Positions 21,149 through 31,998 are shown, counted from the stretch's first letter. The stretch: DNA of 64,000 bases from Astrocystis sublimbata (GCA_022453515.1 JAJNNY010000093.1:1-64000); one strand, 5' to 3'. The notes: generated by a model not told the origin, from the sequence alone. Numbers and translations are program-made.

Positions 21149-24100
21149 ATGTTACGATGGCATCATGAACATTGCACTCAACCGGAAGTTCACCTATCGG
21201 GAGAGTTTGTCTATTGCCTTGCTTGCCAGACCAGGCGTTTACAACAATTCGAACATCCTAGGAGGCTGACCCTCCAAGTCGACCCCAGCCCTTCCGATGA
21301 TAGACGGTCGTGTATGGATCTCACCTGGCCAAGCAGTGTCCAATATTCGACAGAATGCATCGTGGGAGCACGCCGTGGAGACCTCGGCGATACACTAAGA
21401 TCCCACCTCGGTCGCACTCCTCGAGTGGCACAATCAAACGCCCTACAAGATGAAAAAGCTGACCTTGGATTTCCTCCTTTGCCGTCTGACCGCCACATTC
21501 GGGTGTTGCACATAACGCCCGCGAATCGAGAGGACGAGCCCCTCCATGGCTTGTTAGAAGTGCAAGATTTGGATGGAAATCATTTTTATGAAGCGCTTTC
21601 ATACACCTGGATGGATGAAAACGATGATGCTACTTTAACTGATTGGCTATACCTCGGCGCCGAATGGGATGTTCTTCACATCACCAAAAGCTGCTCGCGT
21701 GCCTTGAGGCGGTTACGATTGCAAGGTTCCTGTCGGCCTATCTGGATCGATTCCATATGTATCAACCAGTTGAACAACGTCGAAAAGTCTCATCAAATTG
21801 CGCTTATGCGGACGATATATGCGAATTCAATCCGATGTGTTGTTGACATTGGAGAACACGCTGCTGAAGCCGACATGGCAATTCAATATATCATGTCCGC
21901 AAGAAATGGTGAGGGTTTGGATGACGCAAAGCCAAAAAGTGCAGAAGAAGGAATCCGCAACCTCTTCCGTCGCAAATACTTTAGTCGAATCTGGATTATC
22001 CAAGAACTTGTTTATGCGCCACAAGTAATTATCACCTATGGTTCCCGACCGGTGGATTGGCGGCTGTTGGCCGACTCGGTTTCTGATATACCAGCGTTGG
22101 ATTGGATGCAGAAACTAAAAGACAGCATGGCGGACGGAAGGCCTGCCAACACATATGCTGGCGCTGTCGGCCTTTTCCAGCTTCTCAACGATACGGTCAA
22201 CTCGAACTCTTCTGATCCCAGGGATAAAGTATTCGCTCTTATTGGGCTCGTACGTGGCCTGGAACGAGCTGGAATTACAGCGGACTATGATTTGATTTAT
22301 ACGCAAGTCTGCACCGGTTTGGCCGCATATTTTGTTCAACATTTAGGCTTAACTAGGATCATCTTGTTGCGAGCAGATGTCGATGCTAATCTCCCTAGTT
22401 GGGTGCCAAATTGGGCAGCACTTCGACAATCCGATTGGATCAAGGCCACAAGGTCGCCACAAGACGCGTCATTCTCGAGCAATGACCTTCTCGAAAAAGC
22501 GATCACAGTTCTAGTGAACAGCTCCAAATTGTCAAAATTTCGCGATCCGGTGTTCAACGAAAGGTTCTGTCGCTTTTCCAATAACAACACTATCAATTCT
22601 GATCATCGACTTTATAAACCAGAGGTTCATGGACTAACAGGCACCTTGATCCACCAAGCCTCTTGTTTGTTTTCCTTTCAGGGTCCAGAAATCAGAAAGA
22701 TGTCCTCGATGCTCTATACCAAGGACATCTGGATCGCCGGCGAGCGTGAAATCGTACAGTATGTGGTTGCTACTGAAATACCAGTCATTGAGGACAAAGA
22801 CATTGTTGCTTGTTTTCTTGAACAGCAAAGATTCATTCACCTGCGGAGGGGATCCAACGCAACTTATCGCATCTGAGGCGAGGCTATAGTCTGCTTGCAT
22901 TATATCTTCTACAAGAGCCTGAGGTACCCCATGCCCATTTCATCGATGCACGATTCTTCGAAATTCGGTGGCGCTATTATCTACTTGTATGCAGACTATA
23001 TCACAAAATGGTGCAACGAAGTAGCAAACGCTCGCCAACTATGGGAAATCTTCACAGATCCCACCGATACTGGCAGCACTCGAGTCAGTTATACACGAGC
23101 AAGAGGCGTTTCCTGCACCTTCTACTATCGAGATATGCCCCTTGAAGTAGCACTTAAACAATATGTTTCTTATTCAAGCAAACTAGGAAGCGATGAGGAT
23201 GTGCTCAGGTCTTGGGTTAACCAGGCGAGCAAGTCGAGTGGCCCATCGTCAACACCATTGGCCGTTGAGAAACTTATCAGGTGTGTTCTCTACTGGCAGG
23301 AGTCTAAACACTGGGACAGTAAGGATGTGCTATTAATGCCAGTACCCTTGGATATTGTCTCTTCCCACCTGGCGGCATGGGTTAACACGAACACAGTGTG
23401 GCGGCGTTGGCTTGCCATCGACAATCACTTATTAGAGCGTCAATCCATGAAGAATACTGACAGCGCACCCCCGAAAGGACACGCCCTTATTGATTTGTCA
23501 GGCTCCATTTTAAATGCACCTACGGAGGAGCTTATAAAGACAAGGAGTGATCTCACTATCAGTCTTGTTGTTCGCCTCAATACTATTGCGGACGCGGTCC
23601 ATTTGGATTGTTCTGCAATCCTCACAAAGCATAATCATGTAAGTGAGCTCGATCGTGAGTCCCAATATATTGTCAAGGATACTATGACCGAGATGAAACA
23701 TGAGCTTGATGTCCCGGCAACTTACGCGTGATCATGGCCAGGTAGAGTCTCAATTACCGGTAATAGAAGTCATGAAGGTTCCAAAACAGAACAGGGATAT
23801 TGGGGCCCTCGGCTCATCGTCATCAGACCTACAGAGGATCTTGACCATTCCGGCATTCCCAGCCATTCCAGAATTACTTCCGCCACTAACACAACCCTCG
23901 AGGCCATCACAGCATCGTTCAGACGTCCCCGGATATCCTTTATCGTCAGGAGAATCACTCGGGTCAATACATAATTGCATGGCTCTCACGGAGACGGAAT
24001 CCGATCCGACAAGATCGTTTATACGGCAACTAATCTCAGGCTATCTTAGACCCCTAAGAGCGGTTCGGAAGTTTGCGAAAAAACTAGCAAGTAGCATGAA

Positions 24101-24600
24101 TGTTTCAACGGCCTCCACATCATCAAAGACAGTGCTGAGAACACATGACATCGACCTTACGCATCACAAGGTTCACTTGTGGTTGTCGGAATTATCGCCG
24201 ACGACGTCCGAATTGGGCATGGATTACCCTGATCACCATCAAATGCACGCACAATCGCTAGAGGTAGTAGAGCTAGACACAGACCATATTTGGCCCTACT
24301 CATATATACCAGAATTACCTGATACATCACGTCTAGCGGAGTTACCCACAACAGTTCCTGTCATTGATGTTTCAGCGTCTTCCTCATCGCCGAGAAAGTT
24401 TCCCAAGACTTCAAAAGAGGAAACGGACCTTCTCGGACGCCTGTCACCATCGGGAGCATTGCATGGTCCAGTAGATGGGCATTTGGACCTGATGGGTCGC
24501 CCGCGTGTTGAAGGCTTTCATGCAGGATCCAGTCTTCTTCACGAGACCGAGCTGGGCAAGGAAAAACACAAAGATTGCCCTATATGCATCGACCTGGATA

Positions 24601-24624
24601 AGCAGGACCCCTGCATCACGACCA
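24601..24624 (+). repeat. left terminal inverted repeat of the pogo-like element
   Basis: A 24 bp sequence identical to the reverse complement of 26974-26997. It is GC-rich and intact although the interior is heavily mutated. It is read as coding in the present HET frame. Confidence 0.85.
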
Positions 24625-26973
24625 GGCCCAGGGACCCCCGCAAACGCGCTATTACTCCCAGCCACTCTAATTAAACAATGCTTAATAACGCGACCGTATC
24701 TAGGTCTTACGATGATTTTTTACGCTTATTCTCTTTAGAATTAACTGCTTTTTATTATTATACCTTTGTTTTCTGATTAATACCGCGCGGCGGCTGCCCT
24801 TTGCGTAGCTTAGCTTGGAACTCTAGTTACGAAGGTAGCGCGTAATTAGGATATTAATAGATCGTACCTATACCGTCGGCTTTGTAGCATCCCTACTCGA
24901 AAAGAAGCCTACACTAACTTTTAAGTATTATCTGTTTATAATAAACGTTAGTTAGCGGACTAGGCTATAGGGCAAGCTAGGCTAAGCTTTGTGCTATTAT
25001 ATATTACTTTTAAACTTATAGCTGAATATATAATAAAAGCTTTTAGCATAGATAGAAACCTTAGTAAAAAGTAGTATGCCTAGTTTTTGGCTCGAAACAA
25101 AGCAGTTAAGTCTACTAAATCTAAATCTATTGATTATATATGCGTTAACGGCGCAATAACAGTTAATATTAACATTTTTTTCGATCGCTTTAAGGCCCTA
25201 GAAACAGTAAATATTCCTTTAGAACGCTTTTTTAACGCTAACAAGATAGGTATAGCCTAAGGCATTAGCGGTGATTATTTTGTAATTACTAATATTTTTA
25301 TACGCTAGATTTTTAAAAGAGCTATTAAAAAAAGCGAATAGATTACTACCCTTAAGTATATTAGCACTACTAGTAAAGCTTTATTACTATTACTAATCTA
25401 GAAGGGCGTTTAAGTTTAAAGTTAGTAGTTTCTAGATAAAAATCACAGTTTGTTCAAAGACTAGCGATTTAACTATTCTCTTAATAAGTAGACTAGTAAT
25501 ATTATCGCGTTAAAGTAACTAAAAGACCTGTTTATTCTTTATATTTGTGTTTATTTCGGTAAAATATAGTATATTTTAGTATATAATAGCTATAAATCTT
25601 ATATAAATAATAAGTTCTTTTAAACTTGCCTTTTAAACAAAATATAGCTATTGTTTTATAAACCTTATTATAGTTATGTACTATAGCCGTTAGATATAGG
25701 AGTCTTTGGATTATTGAAAAAAAGTTAAAAAACGAGCTTCAGGAGACACTTATAGGGCGCCTTAGCTTAAAGCCTTCCAAAAAAGACATAGTAATAGCGT
25801 ATAAAGTGGCTCGTAAAGATACTCTAAAGCTAAGAACTATAAAAAAAGCCTAGGCAACAGCTGAGATATGTTTAAAGGATCGTCAGGTACTACTATCCTC
25901 GAAATATGTGATGCTTAAAAAGAAGGGTATTGTAAGAATAGTAGTACTAACGCTTATAGCAAAAGAATAACCCGCTATACCTAATTTTTTAATAATAACC
26001 TCCAAAATTATTATAGAAATACCCTTTGGAAGCTAATAACCATAAGCTAATACGAAAAAGCTAGTAGTGATTTACCCTTTATTTAATAATCTATTATAAA
26101 GGCTGTTTTTTGTAAAAGCTAGTAAAGCTTTAGATCAAAAAGCTTAAACTATCGCGTTTTTAAAAGCAAAGGTCGTAATTCTGGAAGCCAAAATTAAGAA
26201 AGATAATAAAAACAAGCGTAAGGCGATTAAAATAGCGCCTTACGAGTCGTTTATTTATATAACGTACGTACGAAAGGCAAAACGCGAATTGCGCCAAAGA
26301 ATTGTATATACAAACGAAGCCGCTAATAAAGACGTCCCAAAACGCAAGGATACAGAAACAGAAGAGGTTATAGAGGTTATAAACGCTAGAAACTAATAAA
26401 AACACCAGAAAACGGCTTTTAAACAGCGTATTAATTGTTACGAACCAACTGTAGGACAGGCCAGTTGGAGAGACCCAGCGCAGCCACATGACGAGGGGTC
26501 ATGCAAGGCAGACACGTATACGTGAATATCGGATATAGGGGTATCCGATATTACGTAACACGTTTCTATAGAAATAATAGAGAATTTCTATAGTTTTTAT
26601 AGAAATAACAAAAAATCTCTATAGTTTCTGTAGAGATAATAGAGATAAGTAATTATATAAAGGAAGGAAATACTATATAGCCTTAATAGTATTCCTATAT
26701 ATCTAGTCTTTCTTTACTTTACTATTTAATTTAAATATACTAACAGTTCTTAGAATAGGAGTAACCTCCTAACAACTTAGTAAACAATACCTTATATTGC
26801 TTAGCGATCCTTTGTTATAAGCTTAGCCCTTATCCTTAGGAACATAAACCCACTAAGACCCCTACTCTACCCTGTACTCAGTGTTACAGATAGAGCAGTC
26901 GTTACATTAATGGTTTAAATAGCTTAGGAAGGTGTGGGTGTGGTGTTGCCAAGGGCCTGGTCGTGATGGGGGG

Positions 26974-26997
26974 TGGTCGTGATGCAGGGGTCCTGCT
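26974..26997 (-). repeat. right terminal inverted repeat of the pogo-like element
   Basis: Perfect inverted copy of 24601-24624. Just inside, the core TGGTCGTGATG is repeated a second time (about 26958-26968), a subterminal copy that could be an additional transposase-binding site. Confidence 0.8.
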
Positions 26998-27226
26998 TAC
27001 TCAATGGGAATCCATAGGTTGGAAAGACCACTGGCGAATGACGGAATCAAGGAGCGAAATAATGACACTGGTCAGGGCCCTGGGCGTCACTACGTATGGT
27101 GACTCAAGGAGGTTCATGCTATGGAAGGACCCGGATATAGGCTCGAGACGAGCAGCGCAGGTCATAGGAAGCATTGTAGCTCTGAGTGTACAGGCTCTTG
27201 TACAAGAGGACATTGCGATTAGTTGA

Positions 27227-28001
27227 TACCGAATTCCGATGGGGTGGCTTTCATATCAAACATGTGTGGGTGTATTTTAAGGCAATATCAGGTTAATACT
27301 TACATTTTCGTTACTTGCATCGCCCCTTACTTATTGCACTTTATTACGAACCTCTACGTGTCCCTGGCACCTGACACTATCCCTCGTAATACCTACCTTA
27401 CAATTAGTAAAAATGGTAGTTGTCATATATTCGTTAAACAGGGTTCATCCTTACATATGATTACCTATGTTACAAGAAATACACGTTTGGCCTACGCATC
27501 TCCGAACTTTGTATTTTTGCTTGCCGGAGAAAGGCGAAGTGTTCTAGCAGGCTGGGAAATGGGTTCTATTGGAAGAGGTTGTTACCTAGGTACTTACTAT
27601 ATGTGTAGGTACGCTTGGGTGTGCCTGTAGGCTTAAGGTCAAGCTCCTTCACTGCCTAATGCTACGTGTCACCTATGCCTGCCGAGGTGCCACACAAAAT
27701 AGATAAGACACTTCTGTCAAATATAAGCGATAACTTGCAGCAGGTGGTCCAGTGGTCATTGATTGTTCTTGTTGTTGTCCTCTCCGGAGACGCGCTCGTC
27801 CTAGAATAGTATGGGGGACCTGGTCCCTTGACATGGGTCCTACATCTAGCCCTCATTCAACCAATAATACGGATAACCTCATACCCCTTATATCTGACAA
27901 CTTCTAGGTACTTAATAGTTGATATAAAACCCCTCTAGAAAGTAATATATAAAATTTATTTCTTTATTATTACCTGGTTATATAGTGGTTATTTAAGTAT
28001 A
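27227..28001. other. intergenic in the accessory island
   Basis: A 135-codon frame at 27223-27630 and others on the minus strand have no recognisable content. The last 100 bp before 28002 are AT-rich. No gene called. Confidence 0.5.
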
Positions 28002-29137
28002 ACGTTATCCATAAGTAACCTTTGCACTTTTTAGTACACATTTTGCGCCATTATTAAAAAAACAACAATAATACGATTAAAACAGTTTAAATCAATCAGA
28101 ATCGTTTTTTTTAAAAGTTTCTACTTCTATTTAACATGTTTGTGTATTATATCCCTTGCCGCTGTAAATGCCACACCGCTTTTAACCTGTCCGCGCCCTT
28201 TTTGCTAGATAACTACTTTCACTTTCTATTACTAATTCAATATTATTATCGCCTTTCAATTCTTATAGAACTTGAGAATCCTTTATAGTAAGAGGTCCTC
28301 TACGTACTAATCGCTTGTTTTTTGTCCTGTAATATTTACTAAATATATAGTTAGTTTTACGAAATTCTTTGTTCTTTTAACAAAGGAGGGCATTCTTATA
28401 TATTATAATACATATAGCCTTTGTAATTAAGTTAATTAACTAAAGAATTAATATTAGTAAGCTCTTTTAATACCTTTAGATACTGTTTTTAATAAGAGTT
28501 AACTATTCTAAGGCTTTAAAGGAAATAGTAAGTGTTTTAGAAGTCTAAGCTAAGAGAGGTAGTTTAGGCTTAACCGTAATACTGTATTTCGCGATTATAT
28601 TAACTATAAGCTTAAACTATACGCGATAACTTATAGGATCTTTATTAAAAGCTCGCTAATAATCGATTTAACGATTTAAACGCGTTCAGAGGTTAGGTTA
28701 TTATTATACAAAGTTCGAGGCCCAGTTCTTACCCACAGGCTTTGCGTCGCATATATGTTAGAAGATATTAGCTATTTCTTTAATATATCGAAGCCGGGGC
28801 AGAAACGCTCGCGAATCTAGCTCGATTACGCGTCTAATAATTGTATCTTCTTTAAATATCGTAAGTTTTCGTAATTTTTGGTTAGCAAAGTAGTATAGTT
28901 AGGAACTGTTAAAGCGTAGGGATAATATACAGTTATAGATATTATAAATCTTAGCAATTTTATATAGGGAAAATTTAGGGTTACGTTTTTAGCCTAAATC
29001 GCTAACTATAGATTAGCTTTACTAGATTTACGTGTTATATTGTAATTAGTAAAATATTTGTAAATAAAAGTAAAAGGTTTAGAAATGTTAAAAAGTGCAA
29101 AGATTACTTGGGTGCGAAGGTTACTTGTGGATGACGT
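28002..29137 (-). mobile_element. second pogo-like element, internally deleted and RIP-degraded
   Basis: The 1136 bp element has imperfect inverted repeats of about 26 bp (left ACGTTATCCATAAGTAACC at 28002; right, reversed, ACGTCATCCACAAGTAACC) that differ only by C/T, and TA on both sides (28000-28001 and 29138-29139). On the minus strand the start of a pogo-type transposase is readable: a psq-like helix (AKNVTLNFPYIKLLRFI..ITVYYP region, about 29000-28900) and a CENP-B/Tc5-type helix (SS.IRERFCPGFDILKK..LISSN, about 28850-28750), then the relic WVRTGPRTLY. No DDE domain follows, so the element is shortened or non-autonomous. Its termini differ from those of the element at 24601. Confidence 0.75.
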
Positions 29138-29221
29138 TAGTCTTTTGATTATATAATAGTTATTCTATGATTAAAGGAGAAAAATTTCTATTATAATTAT
29201 GCCGACTTAGAAACAATGTAA

Positions 29222-29906
29222 CAGAATTGGCAGCGGAAAGCATGTTCGGACCTGCAGATTCGTCCGAAGGGCACTCATGGAGTATAAAACACTGTCTCCC
29301 ACTCTATGACGAGTACGAAGAGATGTTCGATGACGCAACGATTGCGATCGTCCCAACAAGCAATGGGGGAAGACCTAGAAGTAGTCGTCCTTGATGATAC
29401 TGAGCGTACCAAAACATATGATTCGAGATTCCCAAAAGGTGCGAATCTGCACCTACGAAAACTCAAATTTCTTACCGACCATCGCCCGGCTATGAGATAC
29501 CTATACTTCAGTTTCGCCATGAACGTCCTGCGCCAACAAAGACACGAGGTGGATGGGTGGTGGAAAGACCGCCTGACATATCATGACCTCGGATTTTTTT
29601 GCGTCGCCGGGGAAATGGGTCCGAGAGACCTATTTACGCAAGCTTGCAACTCGGATCGACCATCTGACTACGACCGAGGCAGGAGTTTTCGCTGGTGGGA
29701 CTTCAGATGATGACGTTTTCCAGGGAAAGGGCAAAAGGATCGAAAGCGATGAGGAAGAAAAAGAGGGGGATGTAAAGGAGGAAGATGCAAAGAAGAAGGA
29801 TTCAAAGGAGGAGCTATTGGTGTCAGTGATTCAACATTCTTACTTATACAGATCAAGCATTGAGGATTCGGAGGATTCGGAGGACACGGGTAGTAGCAAA
29901 GATTAG
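29222..29906 (+). pseudogene. C-terminal part of a fungal HNH-nuclease-type protein, frameshifted
   Basis: Three consecutive frames together read like the C-terminal half of fungal HNH_2-type proteins: MFGPADSSEGHS..CLPLYDEYEEMFDDATIAIVP, then EDLEVVVLDDTERTKT.. LKFLTDHRPAMRYLYFSFAMNVLRQ, then SPGKWVRETYLRKLATRIDHL and an acidic tail. The family pattern (LFGP...L...IE..FD...I.IVP; RPA.RYLYF; .PGKYVR) is followed in order. The first switch lies in a G5 run (29365-29369), the second in a T7 run (29594-29600); each needs loss of one base. The N-terminus with the HNH motif is missing, probably lost next to the transposon ending at 29137. Decay is likelier than error in this setting, but homopolymer errors would look the same. 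Confidence 0.5.
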
Positions 29907-30982
29907 GAGAATCAACAGTCTTCATTACCATACGCATCGATATATCCCCCATTAAGGATCGAATAGCCATTCTATAATCAATAAACCACGTTTAGAAAAT
30001 AACTATATAATCAGATTAGAAAATAAATATTATATATTACTCTCTAGGGGGGATTTATAGATGATAGTTTTAACCTTATAAGAACCTAGAAGTGTTTTAT
30101 TCATTTCATATGGCACCGCGCCCTTGGATACTGCCGCAGAATTCGGATCACCCCTATTGGCTGACTTGCTTACCGCCTCTGTAACTTAGAGGATCGCGAG
30201 TAAGACCGGCGTCTAGCTGCACATGACGCCTCATTACGACAGATTATTAATCTCCAATTTAATGCAATTACCGCGCTTCAGTCGAAGCTAAATATCAAAG
30301 CAAGGTGGTAGGAAAAGAAGATATACTCATCTGTTGCAAAGCTTACCACCCCGATAGTTTACTCTGCTTATGAGGTTTGTCCCTGCCAATACCAAACAGA
30401 CAACATGTCGGAGATTTATAAGCAGGAGAGCACTCAGCGCGCATCAGGTTGCTTATGATCATGACGACTCCCGGTATATGCTACTTGGCGCATCCCTTTC
30501 CCATCTTACATTGGATTGTAAAAGATATGGCCCCCAAACTTGGGCAACTTGGCACGGCCCAGCCCCCACCCCCCTTGATCGCGATGAACCTAGGTATGGT
30601 GATTTATAACCGGCCTCATCACCTATGTGCCGTAGGTACCACATTAGCTGCATTATGCGTCGACAGGGACAGAGATCGCCGATGATAACACGGGGATAGG
30701 CTGTTGAGATGTTATGTGAGCAGGCAATACGTCAAAGGCACAACAAAGTACCGACTTCAGCAGTGCCAGGCATGCAGCATGCATGGGACGTTTGGGGTGA
30801 CGTCGGATGCCGGGGTGAGACACGGGTACCTTTCGGTGTAAAGTTTTCTTATTACTTAACATTGTAGGACCAATCACGAAGTCATCCAGGTTCGCTTGCG
30901 TTTGTTGGTGCTCTGCCCTAGCAGTGGTGAGATCCCTTACCCCGCTGGAAGCGAATTCGCCCATTTTGAGGGAACAATCTCT
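29907..30982. other. AT-rich and degenerate sequence, no gene seen
   Basis: 29930-30100 is strongly AT-rich. Around 30240-30330 one frame reads like a coiled-coil fragment (RQIINLQFNAITALQSKLN) before an internal stop, a possible repeat relic. Nothing else is supported. Confidence 0.4.
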
Positions 30983-31090
30983 GACAACCAAGTAGAAGGT
31001 GACAGCCAAGTAGGAGGTGACAATCAAGCAGAAGGTGGCAATCAAGCAGGAGATGAAAATCAAGCAGGAGGTGACATTCAAGCAGAAGAT
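30983..31090 (+). repeat. 18 bp minisatellite, six units
   Basis: Six imperfect 18 bp units in tandem, each of the form GACAATCAAGCAGAAGGT. In one plus-strand frame (30896-31240, 114 codons) they code for six hexapeptides of the type (D/G)NQ(A/V)(E/G)G. Differences between units keep that frame, but no start context or homologous domain supports a gene. Confidence 0.7.
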
Positions 31091-31571
31091 GACGCTAGGC
31101 ATGTTCCCAGTCAGCAGCTCGAGCCGAAACGAAAGGTACAATGGTATGATATTCCTGGCCAATCTGCTGTATTATTTAAGTGGTTGGGGGGTCAGTTTAG
31201 AGCGAAGAAGGGTGCTGAGGTTGGAAGTGACAACGTGTGAATTTCGCAATGTATTCTTTGGATTTCTTTCCCACATCTTTAGTGTAGCGCGTCATATAAG
31301 TTACCGATCCTTAATTCAGTGTTTAGGAAAATAAATATGAATTTCCTTTGCGCACTCTTTGGGAACGAGGACCGCTAAAACTATTGTTGGCGGTGCTCTG
31401 CTACTGTACAATGCAGCGATTGTCGGCCGCTTGCGCAAACTTGTCCGTGACTCACAAGAGGTTCCATCCCGTCTCACTTCAAAAACCTACAACTCAAGGC
31501 ACACGATTCAATTGCGTTACGTAACTTGACTTCGTAACTAGTTCCTATATAGGAAACTTTACGATGCCTAG

Positions 31572-31717
31572 TGTCAGGTGTCACGGTAGCAAGGGCTTCA
31601 CTGCGACCTAGGGACTCCCCCGTAGGGGCTATTTGGGCTACTAGATCTGTATATATAAGGACTGGGCGACTCCCACTGTACAGGAAAGCCCAGGATTCAA
31701 TAGAATTGACACCTGAC
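31572..31717 (+). mobile_element. probable solo LTR
   Basis: A segment of about 146 bp starts TGTCAGGTGTCACGG and ends TTGACACCTGAC, so its ends form a short inverted repeat (TGTCAGGTGTC / GACACCTGAC) as in gypsy-type fungal LTRs. It has an internal TATATATAAGG (about 31651) that could be the LTR TATA box, and a CAATAGAATTGACACC end typical of such LTRs. The expected final CA is changed and no internal region follows. Called solo and degraded. Confidence 0.45.
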
Positions 31718-31998
31718 CCCTACATTTCTACTTCACTACTAGGCCACTGCTATATTCCTTCACTCTGGTACAAAAGCACTTAACACCTAGGTAGGTACAC
31801 ATAATTACTTATAATTAGAACGTCAACAAGAGATCATCACAGTGGACATGAGTCATACACGCCAATTATTCGGTCAGCGAAAATCAAACTATACATAATA
31901 ATTATCATCTAAACACCAAAAAAATACGAACAATCTCAATAAAACCCCTCACAACATACACACAAAATCAAAAAGTGAAAAAATACACCAACCCAAGA

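Larger units (their letters stand above)
24601..26997 (+). mobile_element. pogo/Fot1-like DNA transposon, RIP-degraded
   Basis: The 2397 bp element is bounded by perfect inverted repeats of 24 bp (left begins AGCAGGACCCCTGC at 24601; right ends at 26997) and flanked by TA at 24599-24600 and 26998-26999, the target duplication of the Tc1/mariner-pogo superfamily. The interior is very AT-rich. On the plus strand a decayed DDE_1 transposase can be read from about 25020 to 26400: VNGAITVNINIFFDRF..., FFNAN.IGIA then stop then GISGDYF, KKSE then stop then ITT..ISTTSKALL, and L-I-stop-KG. The stops fall where TGG (W) or CAA (Q) are expected, i.e. G-to-A or C-to-T changes. It is inactive. It lies inside the HET gene. 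Confidence 0.85.
21149..27226 (+). pseudogene. large HET-domain (heterokaryon incompatibility) gene, broken by TGA and transposon
   Basis: The HET domain occupies about residues 145-290: EALSYTWMD, then WIDSICINQLNNVEKSHQIALM, then FSRIWIIQELVYAP. The frame meets TGA at 22874-22876, then continues in the same frame with GEAIVCL; the context (DIVACFLEQQRFIHLR...YRI, then GEA) matches the conserved late motif of HET proteins (YRLIGEAYV), so the stop lies inside once-coding sequence. A 103 bp intron (23639-23741, GTAAGT...CCAG, phase 0) joins the next exon. At 24599/24600 the exon is cut by a TA-flanked pogo-like element (24601-26997), and the frame resumes at 26999 to a TGA at 27224-27226. Without the lesions it would encode about 1190 residues. 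HET domains trigger cell death after fusion of unlike hyphae. Today a product of 575 residues, or a readthrough chimera ending in the transposon at 24674, is possible. Confidence 0.8.

Noticed and set aside
22758..22890. Possible intron (GTATGT...TATAG) that would remove the HET stop codon
   Set aside because: It would delete the conserved DIVACFLEQQRFIHLR segment, so the TGA is taken as a true lesion.
27361..27385. GGCACCTGACACTA similar to the reversed LTR end near 31572
   Set aside because: Similarity covers only about 12 bases; no second end found.
27223..27630. 135-codon open frame right after the HET stop
   Set aside because: Composition is irregular, no recognisable segment, overlaps the HET stop codon; not in frame with the HET exon.
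30983..31090. Short-unit repeat considered as a CRISPR array
   Set aside because: Units are contiguous without spacers and the organism is eukaryotic.
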